A stretch of 64,000 nucleotides of DNA from Gammaproteobacteria bacterium (lineage in GTDB: Bacteria; Pseudomonadota; Gammaproteobacteria; Eutrophobiales; Eutrophobiaceae), in assembly GCA_028279365.1 (NCBI GenBank), contig JANQNX010000010.1, positions 146,206-210,205 on the forward strand, read 5' to 3'. Below, one piece after another: positions 7,845-16,334 of the stretch. Each line of letters opens with the position of its first letter. Position 1 is the first letter of the stretch. A model generated the notes under the pieces. That model ran no database searches. It had not been told where the DNA came from and saw only the letters and a list, made by a program, of their open reading frames with translations. The position numbers were made by a program, and so were the translations under genes.

Positions 7845-9593
7845 ATGCATTGTTTTTATTCTCGTTTATTACTGATTCTAATATTGCACCTGTTCAGTGC
7901 AACCGTCGCTCATGCCTGGTGGAATGAACAATGGCAATTCCGTAAAGCCATTGATATTTCAATTCCTGAGTCATTACGTGAACAGGCTGGTTCACAAACC
8001 GTTCCGATCCGTCTTCACAGTGGCAACTTTCCTTATTTTTACAGTTTAGCTGAGGGTGGTGCCGACATACGCATCATCGGCGCTGATGATGTCACACCGT
8101 TAGCATTTCATATTGAGTCATTAGATATCATCATGGGACTCGGCTTGGTCTGGGTAAAACTGCCTGACAATATTGGCAACGATGAAACCTATCGCATTTG
8201 GCTCTATTACGGTAACGCAGAAGCGACCAGCAGTGGCGACGCCAGTGCCAGCTACGATCAAACCACCAATGCGGTTTATCATTTTGCTGAATCAGCAGGC
8301 CTTCCCAGAGATAGCAGTGCATACGGTCACCATGTGGTTTCCAGTAGCGCTAAACTGGCCTCTGAAGGTTATCATGCTGATGGACTTCGCTTTACTGACA
8401 GTTCTTATGCGACTTTACCCGACTCTCCTGCTCTGGCTCTGGATAGTGAGAGAGGGTTTCGTCTGGAAAGCTGGTTGAAACTTGATGAAAATCTGGAGAA
8501 TTCACATGTGTTCAACTATGTCACTGAGCAATTCACCTGGCAGCTAGTCATAAACAACCTCACTCCGTTGGTTCGCATTATCAGCAATGATAGCGTCAGT
8601 GAATTTAGCGCAACAAAAAACCTAGTCATTAACAATTGGCATCATGTCGCGCTCAATTGGCAAAACCAGCTTGAACTTTTCATCGATGGCCAATCGGTAT
8701 TATTAGAAGAAATACCACTAGGTAATGTATCCGGAAAATTTTTGATTGGTAAGCATGATGACACAATCGGATTTTCCGGGTGGATAGACGAATTAAGACT
8801 GGGTAATGCAAAACAGACTGAGTGGTTTCAGTTCGGCTTACAAGTACAGGATGTCAATTCAATTCTGGTCAACTATCTGGAAGACGAACAACAGCAATCA
8901 TCAGGTGGCTCACGTTTTTTTGCATCGTTGTGGCCGTTGATGAGCATTATCGGTATTCCTGGTTGGGCTGTGATTATCGTACTTGGGCTGTTAGGCATTG
9001 CCGCTGTTGATGTCATGCTGACCAAGGCATACTTGCTAAATAAACTGACCGTCGCCAATAATCGCTTTATCGATGATTTTCAACATCGGTTGAATAAGAA
9101 TATTCAATCTGCCTCAAAAGAAGGCGAAACAACACACCAACATTCTGCCTATTGGCGAATACTTAATGCTGCCGATAAAGAAATGCGTGCCATGCCATCA
9201 TTCACAGGTACAATGCCGCCCAGCTATGGCGATGCGATCAGGGCATCAATGGACGAAGCATTATTGGAAGAGACCAATCGCTTAAACTCGAGCATGGTCT
9301 GGATAACACTAGCCGTCAGTGGCGGACCATTTCTTGGTTTATTAGGAACGGTTATTGGTGTCATGATTACCTTCGCGACTATCGCCCAATCTGGCGATGT
9401 TAATGTGAATACCATTGCGCCTGGCGTGGCAGCGGCACTGGGAACAACAGTGCTTGGGCTGGTGGTTGCGATCCCGGCCTTGTTTGGTTACAACTACCTA
9501 TCTGGTCGTATTAGTCGATTGCTAACTGATCTGGAAATGTTTAGCGATCGCTTACTTGTCACGCTGAGTATCACTCAACCAAATAAAAACTAA
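7845..9593 (+). CDS. DUF2341-LamG-ExbB/TolQ fusion, proton channel
   Basis: 582 residues. It starts with a signal peptide (about 1-24), then a DUF2341 domain (WWNEQWQFRKAIDI..., about 25-140) and a LamG/concanavalin-like domain (about 145-335). A membrane segment near 360-385 is followed by a MotA/TolQ/ExbB domain with two further membrane segments (about 480-565; GGPFLGLLGTVIGVM and GVAAALGTTVLGLVVAIPALFGY). The ExbB part uses the proton gradient to energise a TonB-like partner; the first two domains should face the periplasm and may bind carbohydrate. exbD and a TonB-like gene follow directly. The start lacks a visible Shine-Dalgarno, but only this start gives the signal peptide. Confidence 0.88.
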   Translation: MHCFYSRLLLILILHLFSATVAHAWWNEQWQFRKAIDISIPESLREQAGSQTVPIRLHSGNFPYFYSLAEGGADIRIIGADDVTPLAFHIESLDIIMGLGLVWVKLPDNIGNDETYRIWLYYGNAEATSSGDASASYDQTTNAVYHFAESAGLPRDSSAYGHHVVSSSAKLASEGYHADGLRFTDSSYATLPDSPALALDSERGFRLESWLKLDENLENSHVFNYVTEQFTWQLVINNLTPLVRIISNDSVSEFSATKNLVINNWHHVALNWQNQLELFIDGQSVLLEEIPLGNVSGKFLIGKHDDTIGFSGWIDELRLGNAKQTEWFQFGLQVQDVNSILVNYLEDEQQQSSGGSRFFASLWPLMSIIGIPGWAVIIVLGLLGIAAVDVMLTKAYLLNKLTVANNRFIDDFQHRLNKNIQSASKEGETTHQHSAYWRILNAADKEMRAMPSFTGTMPPSYGDAIRASMDEALLEETNRLNSSMVWITLAVSGGPFLGLLGTVIGVMITFATIAQSGDVNVNTIAPGVAAALGTTVLGLVVAIPALFGYNYLSGRISRLLTDLEMFSDRLLVTLSITQPNKN

Positions 9594-9597
9594 TCCA

Positions 9598-10002
9598 ATG
9601 CGTCGCCGTGAAAAGAATAAAATCTATGACGAGCTAAACGTCACCCCGCTGATGGATCTGGCATGGACGTTATTAGTCGTATTTATCATTATGGCGACAG
9701 CAACGGTGCAAGGTATTACAGTAGATTTACCCAAGGCGAGTGCTGCACCAACCCTAGCCAAGCCAAGAACAAAAGCCATCACAATATCAGATGATGGCAG
9801 GATTTTTCTCGATACAACACGTGTGACACTGGTCGATTTGGAATCACAACTTAGACAATATCGTGCTACCGATCCGGATTTACCTGTGGTAGTAAAAGGC
9901 GATAAAAATGTGCGATACGAATTAGTGATTGAAGTCCTGGATATTGTAAAACGACTTGGCATCAGCAACCTGGGATTGGTAACACAGCGCCTGGTGAAAT
10001 AA
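9598..10002 (+). CDS. exbD: ExbD/TolR-like transport accessory protein
   Basis: 134 residues, the usual ExbD/TolR size. One N-terminal membrane segment carries the conserved Asp of the proton path (NVTPLMDLAWTLLVVFIIM). A periplasmic domain (about 45-134) ends with the DIVKRLGISNLGLVT region typical of the family. It begins 4 bp after the ExbB-fusion stop, and the TonB-like gene starts immediately after it, so the three are almost certainly one energising complex. Confidence 0.93.
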   Translation: MRRREKNKIYDELNVTPLMDLAWTLLVVFIIMATATVQGITVDLPKASAAPTLAKPRTKAITISDDGRIFLDTTRVTLVDLESQLRQYRATDPDLPVVVKGDKNVRYELVIEVLDIVKRLGISNLGLVTQRLVK

Positions 10003-10689
10003 ATGTTTCGTGATAGTGCTATTGATAAAGCCGATCATCATCATACTAATGTCATCATTTTCCGATTAGTACTTGGTGTGTTGATAGTAATTGGTACAAG
10101 CTACTTATATGAGCAATTACAATCAGCAAAACCTGCGCCGGTAATGGAAATTCAGGAAATCACACTAATAGAGGATATTCCTGAACCGGAAGAACCGGAA
10201 GAACCGGAGCCCATCATTGAAGAACCGATTGAGGAAATGGAAATTGACACGGTTGAGATGGATGATGCCATGCCAGATGACATGCCACCCGCAATAGATG
10301 ATACGCTCGGACTGGATGGTGATGGAGAAGCTGGCGGTGATAACTTTGGCTTGGCAGCAAAAAAAGGCGGACGTTCACTTATTGAAGGCACTGGTGGGAG
10401 TGATAAAGATCGTTTTGCCTATTATGCCGGACAATTGGAAAAGGATTTACTTTCTATCCTGCAATCTTATGATGCGGTCAGGATGGACAACTACAATATC
10501 GAAATTGCATTGTGGATTGATAGTAATGGTTATGTGGAGCAACTTCAGAAAATAGGCACTGGGACATCAGAAAAAATATACATTGCGCTAAAACAAGCGC
10601 TGACAGAAACGGATATACAATTAAAAACGCCACCACAAGGAATGAAACAACCGATCAGATTGCGTATACGCTCAGTCGGTAAAGCCTGA
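10003..10689 (+). CDS. TonB-like energy transducer, acidic linker
   Basis: 228 residues. A membrane anchor (about 18-38) is followed by a Glu/Pro-rich linker (repeated EPEEPEEPEP) where classical TonB has Pro/Lys repeats. Then come a Gly-rich stretch and a C-terminal domain (about 140-228) resembling TonB/TolA C-termini (IEIALWIDSNGYVEQLQKI). Its start abuts the exbD stop. In this family the protein transmits energy from ExbBD to an outer-membrane partner. No TonB-dependent receptor is adjacent, and the location inside the T2SS locus suggests a partner there. It ends 12 bp from the convergent gene on the minus strand. Confidence 0.8.
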   Translation: MFRDSAIDKADHHHTNVIIFRLVLGVLIVIGTSYLYEQLQSAKPAPVMEIQEITLIEDIPEPEEPEEPEPIIEEPIEEMEIDTVEMDDAMPDDMPPAIDDTLGLDGDGEAGGDNFGLAAKKGGRSLIEGTGGSDKDRFAYYAGQLEKDLLSILQSYDAVRMDNYNIEIALWIDSNGYVEQLQKIGTGTSEKIYIALKQALTETDIQLKTPPQGMKQPIRLRIRSVGKA

Positions 10690-10701
10690 TTGAATAGTAT
10701 A

Positions 10702-11346
10702 TTAAGTTTTATTGGATAAATTAGAACGAAACGGTAATAAAACTGCTGTTCCCGACAATAATAACCAGACGGTTAATGGTAACGGCACAGGCGCATTATC
10801 AATAAATAACGTTGAACTGTCCGTGTCCGATTCATTATTGATTACAGTTGTTAGTATAACCGAACCGTCCGGGATAATTAATGTAAGATCCTGATCGTTT
10901 TGCGAACCGGCAAATATATTGATATCCCCCGCTACACTAATTGCAGTCGGAGTTAACTGATTAACATCAATATGAGTTGTCAAATTTAAACCCAAGCCAT
11001 TTGGATTTATCAAAAGTATTTGATCATTGTTGTTGATAGTGCCAAATACGACTCGATTTGAATCATTAAAAATTCTGTTCAATGTTATTTCGGAGGTGGA
11101 TAAATTAAAATTCACCATTTCATTCTGATTGATATTAAAACTATCCCAATTCAAAACTGATGTTCCATCTACAGAGATGGTATTAATCACATTATCAGGC
11201 GAGAAAATGCTTACTGTGTCTGGTACTGATATTACAACAGGTTCAACTGGCTGACCGCCTTGTGGAGCGGCATTAGTAATTATCGAGACAAATGAAAAAA
11301 ATAAGTAAATTAATAAAACTATAATTTTTTCAATTAATCGTGACAC
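10702..11346 (-). CDS. Mini haemagglutinin-domain protein with VPLP C-terminal tail
   Basis: 214 residues. A signal peptide (about 1-27) precedes a short stretch resembling the filamentous-haemagglutinin TPS domain: INTISVDGTSVLNWDSFNI, then VVFGTINNNDQILLINPNGLGL. It ends with a sorting-type tail of VPLPLTVWLLLSG, a hydrophobic helix, and basic FRSNLSNK. The GTG start lies inside the last codons of gspM (17 bp overlap), so it is translationally coupled as the last gene of the gspG-M operon. It is much shorter than true TPS exoproteins and has no TpsB partner here. It may be a surface protein delivered by the T2SS. Confidence 0.75.
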   Translation of the reverse strand: MSRLIEKIIVLLIYLFFSFVSIITNAAPQGGQPVEPVVISVPDTVSIFSPDNVINTISVDGTSVLNWDSFNINQNEMVNFNLSTSEITLNRIFNDSNRVVFGTINNNDQILLINPNGLGLNLTTHIDVNQLTPTAISVAGDINIFAGSQNDQDLTLIIPDGSVILTTVINNESDTDSSTLFIDNAPVPLPLTVWLLLSGTAVLLPFRSNLSNKT

Positions 11347-11809
11347 TGACTTTTACTCTACCTTCAATGGATGTATTACTAACCTGTAAAGACTGAATAT
11401 TGATTTGATAATCATTATACATATTAGACAGCCAGGTTATAAACAAATCAAAATTAACATTGTTGAATCTAGCAATGATTCCTGAATCATCATCAGGGGA
11501 AATACTAGTTAATTGTTGTGAAATACCGCTTTGTTTAAGACCTTTGTCAATTACGCCTAATAATGCTGATGCTTCGATATGGGTACGTCTATTTCCTTGG
11601 CTCTGAGATATCTGTTTGATTTCTGAAAACGAGGAGTTCATATAACTATTAAGACTCAACGCGGCGACATGTTGATTAATTGCTATTTCTCTTGATTTTT
11701 TTAACGGCTCAAAAACAAATAAAAAGTATAATGTAGTCAATATGACCACGCTACCAACACCTAGCATCCATCTCTCTCGCAAACCCAGACTCAATAACCA
11801 TGACTTCAT
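11330..11809 (-). CDS. gspM: T2SS inner-membrane protein GspM
   Basis: 159 residues. It has the N-terminal L-RER-MLGVG membrane anchor (LSLGLRERWMLGVGSVVILTT), a coiled linker and a ferredoxin-like periplasmic domain (FDLFITWLSNMYNDYQINIQSL). GspM pairs with GspL in the platform. The gene lies 2 bp downstream of gspL and overlaps the next gene by 17 bp. Confidence 0.88.
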   Translation of the reverse strand: MKSWLLSLGLRERWMLGVGSVVILTTLYFLFVFEPLKKSREIAINQHVAALSLNSYMNSSFSEIKQISQSQGNRRTHIEASALLGVIDKGLKQSGISQQLTSISPDDDSGIIARFNNVNFDLFITWLSNMYNDYQINIQSLQVSNTSIEGRVKVSVTIN

Positions 11810-11811
11810 AA

Positions 11812-12975
11812 TTAGATCACTTTAATATTTATCTGGGCATTTAGTTTATCATCTCGATTAACCGCATTAATAATTTCAACATCATATTTCTTTTTCGATA
11901 GCTCAGTAGCTAGTCTTTCTATTTGACTTAGATCAGATGCATTCAATTTCAATTGTAAAACCCCTTGCTTCCAGTTAAATCCTGCCAAGGTAAGCTTTTT
12001 ATTTTTTTTCACAAGCACAAAAGTTTCGAGGAATAAGGAGAAGAAACCATTATCGATATCACCATATTGACGACGCATCTCTTCCATTTCTTGCTTTGCC
12101 TGGACTCTTGGATTGACAATACGCTTTACATTTGGAAATGCCTGTTGAAAAAGCCTGTTTGTTTCTAAATTCAACCTATCGACTTCTTTCTCTATTTTAT
12201 AAGTTCCATGCCATGAAAAAACCGCGTGTATTATTAATACAAAAAACATAATACCTGCTGGTGGAAACCATAAACGTAAATCGTTTTTATTACCATTAGA
12301 CTGCGCATATTCCCCTGAGAGTAAATTCAGCTGATTATCAAACACCCCATGTTGTTTAATCCAGTCACACAAATCACCTGAACTTTTATATTCAATAACT
12401 AATTCATTTATCTCGTGAATAAGTTCTGGTCTAGTTGCTTCTCCGACGAGCCATAAAGAAACCTTATCTGGAGTTTCCGTTTGTTTCTTTAATAATAATA
12501 AATAACTAGATAATTCTGATAGAGGACATTCAAACGCGGAATTTTCTGAACGGACTAAAGCACGATCAGTTTCGATGACAATATTCCACTCACCCTTAAA
12601 AACAGGGATTGTGTGACAATCTGGAATTAATACGTCAACAGAGTGATTTAGATTCAAAATCCAGGAATCCATCTTATCTCTCGAGGTAACAAGCACATCA
12701 TAGAATGAGTGCTGATCGTGAGTAACGAAAGCAAAATGAAGATTTTCTACTGGCTCCGCCAGTTCTTCTTCAAGTGCGTAAGGAATAGCAGAACTTAGAT
12801 CTTTATAACTACGAGTATTCACCGACACTGTCGTTGACAGACAGTCGCGCATTGGAACAAAGCCATAGTTAACATTATTGATATTGCTATGGATAATTTT
12901 ACTGTTAATTTCGCTGATTTTATTAACAGGCTCGACATGGTGATCATCTGATGCTAGTTCTATTACACTACTCAT
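11812..12975 (-). CDS. gspL: T2SS platform protein GspL
   Basis: About 387 residues from the ATG at 12975 (an ATG at 12987 would add four). GspL anchors the ATPase GspE to the membrane. It has an actin-like cytoplasmic domain (about 1-235, with the SAIPYALEEELAEPVENLHFA region typical of the family) and a membrane segment near 245-262 (MFFVLIIHAVFSW). A periplasmic ferredoxin-like domain makes up the end (about 320-387). The start used here overlaps the end of gspK by 8 bp. The cytoplasmic half is divergent, but the position between gspK and gspM supports the call. Confidence 0.88.
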   Translation of the reverse strand: MSSVIELASDDHHVEPVNKISEINSKIIHSNINNVNYGFVPMRDCLSTTVSVNTRSYKDLSSAIPYALEEELAEPVENLHFAFVTHDQHSFYDVLVTSRDKMDSWILNLNHSVDVLIPDCHTIPVFKGEWNIVIETDRALVRSENSAFECPLSELSSYLLLLKKQTETPDKVSLWLVGEATRPELIHEINELVIEYKSSGDLCDWIKQHGVFDNQLNLLSGEYAQSNGNKNDLRLWFPPAGIMFFVLIIHAVFSWHGTYKIEKEVDRLNLETNRLFQQAFPNVKRIVNPRVQAKQEMEEMRRQYGDIDNGFFSLFLETFVLVKKNKKLTLAGFNWKQGVLQLKLNASDLSQIERLATELSKKKYDVEIINAVNRDDKLNAQINIKVI

Positions 12976-14212
12976 ACAATACACCATTATATTTTCTATA
13001 TAGTGTTCTTATATCACCGGTATTATTGTCTCTAAATAAAACATAGCTCACTTCTAAAGAGTTTCCATGCTGCTCAATAGTAGCATTGACTTCAAAATAA
13101 TTACTGAATACTGTAAGTTGAGTCATGTCAAGATCATATTGATCCACCAAGTCTGTTTCTGCTAGAGATACATCAACATCATTATCACTTTGAGCATTTT
13201 CGTCATTATTTACAGTATTAGTTTGCGAATTATTAATTTCATTCGATTGTAATTGTATGGATTCAGAAGCATTCCATCTATTTACATAGATATCTCCCGG
13301 TAATCTAATATCTGCAGAACTTTTTGTAAAACCTGATTGGTTCGCTTGATTGCTTGTATTTACATTTGTGACAGGACTGATTGAATTTGTAGATGTTTGT
13401 TCAGAAACATTCGATATATTAGACTGTAAATTTTCAGTCTCTGGATCTTGATTACCCTGCGAACTGTTTGCCAAGGATGTAAAAGGCAACCCGGCACGAA
13501 GTGAGATAAGTTGTTCAATCGCAAAAGCATCCATTGTGTCTGATAGAGTTTTTATAACCTGCTCACCAGCTGTGTTAATATTAATGCCGGTTCCTAAAGG
13601 CACTGCGTTGATATGTGGTGCTAATTTTATATAGTCATTTCGATCTACGCCTTTCACCAATAATAATTCTGTTTTACTCTTAAAAGGCTGATTTGCGGAT
13701 CTATAGCTATTACCATCTAATTCAAGGTAATAATCATCCTCTGCACCATTAGGATAACGAGCTTCATTATCTTTATCTATCCAGTCGGCAATAGCATCTG
13801 TAAAATCTTTATCAACATCCAAATTATAAAGTAATCGACGGAATCGACTTCGCACCAACTCCCCAGGTTCACCAGCCATGGCCAGACTATTTAAATTAAA
13901 TTGGCTCTGTAAATCATGAATCTCGGCACGCACCACACCATTTTCTATTTCGACATCTATTAACCCCTGATGCCATCTGTCCTGGTAAGAATCTATTCTA
14001 TTCTCCTTCCAGTCTTTTTTAAGCACACCACTTGCCCATAATAAGACTGCATCACCATGATATTTGAGTTGATTGTCACGAATAATGTGCGTCACCGTTT
14101 CAATATTTTTTTTCTGCGCAGATACAGTCGCTACAGTGACACTAGTGACAAGTGCCAACACAACTAGAGCGCTTATCAGAGCAAACCCACTTTGAATGTA
14201 TTCTTTTTCCAT
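12968..14212 (-). CDS. gspK: T2SS minor pseudopilin GspK
   Basis: 414 residues. A type IV prepilin-like N-terminus (SGFALISALVVLALVTSVTVA) without Glu at position 5, as expected for GspK, is followed by the GspK helical domain (FNLNSLAMAGEPGELV, ADWIDKDNEARYPNGAEDDYYLEL). The SAM-like domain is present (GININTAGEQVIKTL). An Asn/Ser/Gln-rich insert of about 90 residues (around 255-345) interrupts the C-terminal part and has no counterpart in the short GspK proteins I know. GspK caps the pseudopilus tip with GspI and GspJ. It starts one base before the end of gspJ. Confidence 0.93.
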   Translation of the reverse strand: MEKEYIQSGFALISALVVLALVTSVTVATVSAQKKNIETVTHIIRDNQLKYHGDAVLLWASGVLKKDWKENRIDSYQDRWHQGLIDVEIENGVVRAEIHDLQSQFNLNSLAMAGEPGELVRSRFRRLLYNLDVDKDFTDAIADWIDKDNEARYPNGAEDDYYLELDGNSYRSANQPFKSKTELLLVKGVDRNDYIKLAPHINAVPLGTGININTAGEQVIKTLSDTMDAFAIEQLISLRAGLPFTSLANSSQGNQDPETENLQSNISNVSEQTSTNSISPVTNVNTSNQANQSGFTKSSADIRLPGDIYVNRWNASESIQLQSNEINNSQTNTVNNDENAQSDNDVDVSLAETDLVDQYDLDMTQLTVFSNYFEVNATIEQHGNSLEVSYVLFRDNNTGDIRTLYRKYNGVLYE

Positions 14213-14814
14213 TATGCGCGAATTAAAAATAATCGATGCACTTCAACTCCCGGCTCGATTTCGAGCATTAGCTTTACAGCACGGGGTAATACAGCGAAAT
14301 CATCATGATCCTTCGGTAATGGCCAAAATTCATGAGACGTTTTGTTAATAAAATCCAATTCGATATTTTTAATATTTTCAAGTAAAACTTGTTTTTTGGG
14401 TTCCGCATCGTGTGATCTGTCTAATTGATTCCATGAATACCGAATAAACTGCCCATTTTGATAGTCATATTCGATTCGCTGGATATTACTAACACCATTT
14501 TTGAGTTGCCATGAAGAACGTATCTGTGTTGAAAACGAAAGTAAAGCTCCATCTTTTTTGGGTAAACTTACAAAAGACAATTCAACTGTACCTAGTTGAT
14601 CTCTCACTTCACGCTCAATCGACTGTTCAAGATCATTTTTGATGACAGAGAAAAGAGATTGATACTGGCTTAAAATTTGAGTTTTATTCTCAATATATTC
14701 ATTACTAGCTAGTACATTGCGTAATCCGCCATATGCAAGTATTGCCACAACTGAAAAAACCAACATGGCAACTAATATTTCAACCAATGTAAAACCATAT
14801 TTTTGTTTTATCAT
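14212..14814 (-). CDS. gspJ: T2SS minor pseudopilin GspJ
   Basis: 200 residues. The prepilin cleavage and assembly motif is GFTLVEILVAMLVFSVVAILAYG, with Glu5 present. The GspJ domain follows, with family-typical phrases RNVLASNEYIENK and NIQRIEYDYQNGQFIRYSW. It forms the tip complex with GspI and GspK. It overlaps both neighbours by one base in a tightly coupled operon. Confidence 0.95.
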   Translation of the reverse strand: MIKQKYGFTLVEILVAMLVFSVVAILAYGGLRNVLASNEYIENKTQILSQYQSLFSVIKNDLEQSIEREVRDQLGTVELSFVSLPKKDGALLSFSTQIRSSWQLKNGVSNIQRIEYDYQNGQFIRYSWNQLDRSHDAEPKKQVLLENIKNIELDFINKTSHEFWPLPKDHDDFAVLPRAVKLMLEIEPGVEVHRLFLIRA

Positions 14815-15185
14815 TAAGTTGTCTCCACGGGTAAATATGCGGTGATATCAGCTAGTGTATTTTCTAACGATTTCTTTATTGATACTCGCATGCGTAATTG
14901 CAATACATCAGCATCGAAAGTTGGCTTAATATCTGCCTGCCAATACCATATCCGTCCAGCCATATTATCGCTTCCTTTTATGACCCCTGTTTCCATTACC
15001 TTTTGTAACTTCATCTGAATAACTAAATTTTCGGCGACCCAGTTTGCATAAGTTCGATTTTCTAATTCAGTTTGCAATATGATATTTTGATTGGATAATT
15101 TCAGCGCTGCACTCATGCCAATAGCAATAACTACCAATGCAACCAGTATTTCAATCAAAGTAAAACCTACTGAACGGTTTATCAT
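14814..15185 (-). CDS. gspI: T2SS minor pseudopilin GspI
   Basis: 123 residues, the normal size. The N-terminal prepilin motif is GFTLIEILVALVVIAIGMSAAL with Glu5. The NRTYANWVAENLVIQM segment is diagnostic for GspI. It initiates the pseudopilus tip. It is adjacent to gspH (no gap) and overlaps gspJ by one base. Confidence 0.95.
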   Translation of the reverse strand: MINRSVGFTLIEILVALVVIAIGMSAALKLSNQNIILQTELENRTYANWVAENLVIQMKLQKVMETGVIKGSDNMAGRIWYWQADIKPTFDADVLQLRMRVSIKKSLENTLADITAYLPVETT

Positions 15186-15668
15186 TTAAAGATGTGTCTC
15201 GTTATATTTTTTGAATGAACTCAATCCATCTCCAAAAATGAGTTTTTTTTCAACATCATTTTTTTTCACAACCAGTTCAAACGGTGTATAGGAGAAATCA
15301 GGGTAGAACTGCAGCATTGATAATATGTCTCTCTTGAATTTAAATTTAGCTTGGTAGTCTTCTGGTAATTGAAAAGTGTTGATATCTAACGTTGATGTTA
15401 TCCATGAATCGACACTATATTCTGTAAGTCTTATCAATGACTCTCGTTCGTCAATAATGGCTGAATACGTTTTGCCCCTTGTAACAGCATGTTTTTGTGC
15501 GTAGCTAAACCAGTTTATCAAACCCTCATAAAGACTTTCATCGACTCGAACATGATGCAGAGCGTTAATTGAAATTCCAATCGAAGCCAAAGTAATGCTA
15601 GCAATAAAAATGGCTATCAAGATTTCTATTAATGTAAACGCTGACTGTTTTTTTAAATTTAACCTCAT
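15186..15668 (-). CDS. gspH: T2SS minor pseudopilin GspH
   Basis: 160 residues with the prepilin motif AFTLIEILIAIFIASITLASIG including Glu5. The body contains the GspH-like NWFSYAQKHAVTRGKTYSAIIDE region. The rest is divergent, as is usual for GspH. Position between gspG and gspI supports the call. Confidence 0.9.
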   Translation of the reverse strand: MRLNLKKQSAFTLIEILIAIFIASITLASIGISINALHHVRVDESLYEGLINWFSYAQKHAVTRGKTYSAIIDERESLIRLTEYSVDSWITSTLDINTFQLPEDYQAKFKFKRDILSMLQFYPDFSYTPFELVVKKNDVEKKLIFGDGLSSFKKYNETHL

Positions 15669-15695
15669 CTGTTAAATATCTTTAAAGTCGATAAT

Positions 15696-16121
15696 TTATT
15701 GTAAATTCCAATTGCCAATGTCAGCATTAATACCTTCTCCGTCAGGCAAAGAATCAGCACCAAGTGAATAAAGATCAAATTCTTTAATAGCGCCGGGATA
15801 AAGATATTGATACTCATTACCCCAAGGATCGATAGGCAACTTATCAATGTAACCGCCTTCTTTCCATTTAGCGCCCGAGGCAAGATCAGCGGGTTTTTCC
15901 ATTAGAGCCAACAACCCCTGATCAGTATTTGGATAGGTAAAATTGTCCAGTCGATACAGATTTAGGGCTGCTTCGAGCGCACGAATATCTTGCTCGGCTC
16001 GAATTACTCTCGCTTCATCAGGTCTTGACATAACTCTTGGAACGACCACAGCAGCTAAAATACCTAAAATAACCACTACAACCATGACTTCTATAAGTGT
16101 GAAACCGTTTTTAATATACAT
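15696..16121 (-). CDS. gspG: T2SS major pseudopilin GspG
   Basis: 141 residues, the family length. The prepilin motif is GFTLIEVMVVVVILGILAAVVVP with Glu5. It then has the GspG signature region ALNLYRLDNFTYPNTDQGLLAL, the WKEGGYIDKLPIDPWGNEYQYL stretch and the C-terminal calcium-site region YSLGADSLPDGEGINADIGNW. It is the first gene of the minus-strand T2SS operon. It needs processing by a prepilin peptidase (GspO/PilD), and no such gene is in the window. Confidence 0.97.
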   Translation of the reverse strand: MYIKNGFTLIEVMVVVVILGILAAVVVPRVMSRPDEARVIRAEQDIRALEAALNLYRLDNFTYPNTDQGLLALMEKPADLASGAKWKEGGYIDKLPIDPWGNEYQYLYPGAIKEFDLYSLGADSLPDGEGINADIGNWNLQ

Positions 16122-16197
16122 AAAGACTTTTAAATGAATTTTCTGAAATTATAAAAAATGAACATGTCAGAAAAATGACAACGCATGAGTTCAAAAC

Positions 16198-16213
16198 GCA
16201 TACATTCGAATAC
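16198..16213. promoter_or_regulatory. CATAC/ATAC operator-like motif
   Basis: GCATACATTCGAATAC lies in the 213 bp region between gspG (leftward) and a VPLP-tail protein gene (rightward). It is related to motifs at 809-826, 964-983, 1039-1054 and 19556-19571. Placement suits control of both flanking genes. No binding protein is proven. Confidence 0.45.
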
Positions 16214-16334
16214 ATTAATCAGTTGGTTATTGTCACATTCTGGTAATCAAATCTTAATCTTCAAATCTTGGTAATGCTTTATAATACGAACCGATAGATA
16301 AATCTGTAATTCAGTGTAAATTTTTTTAATTATC

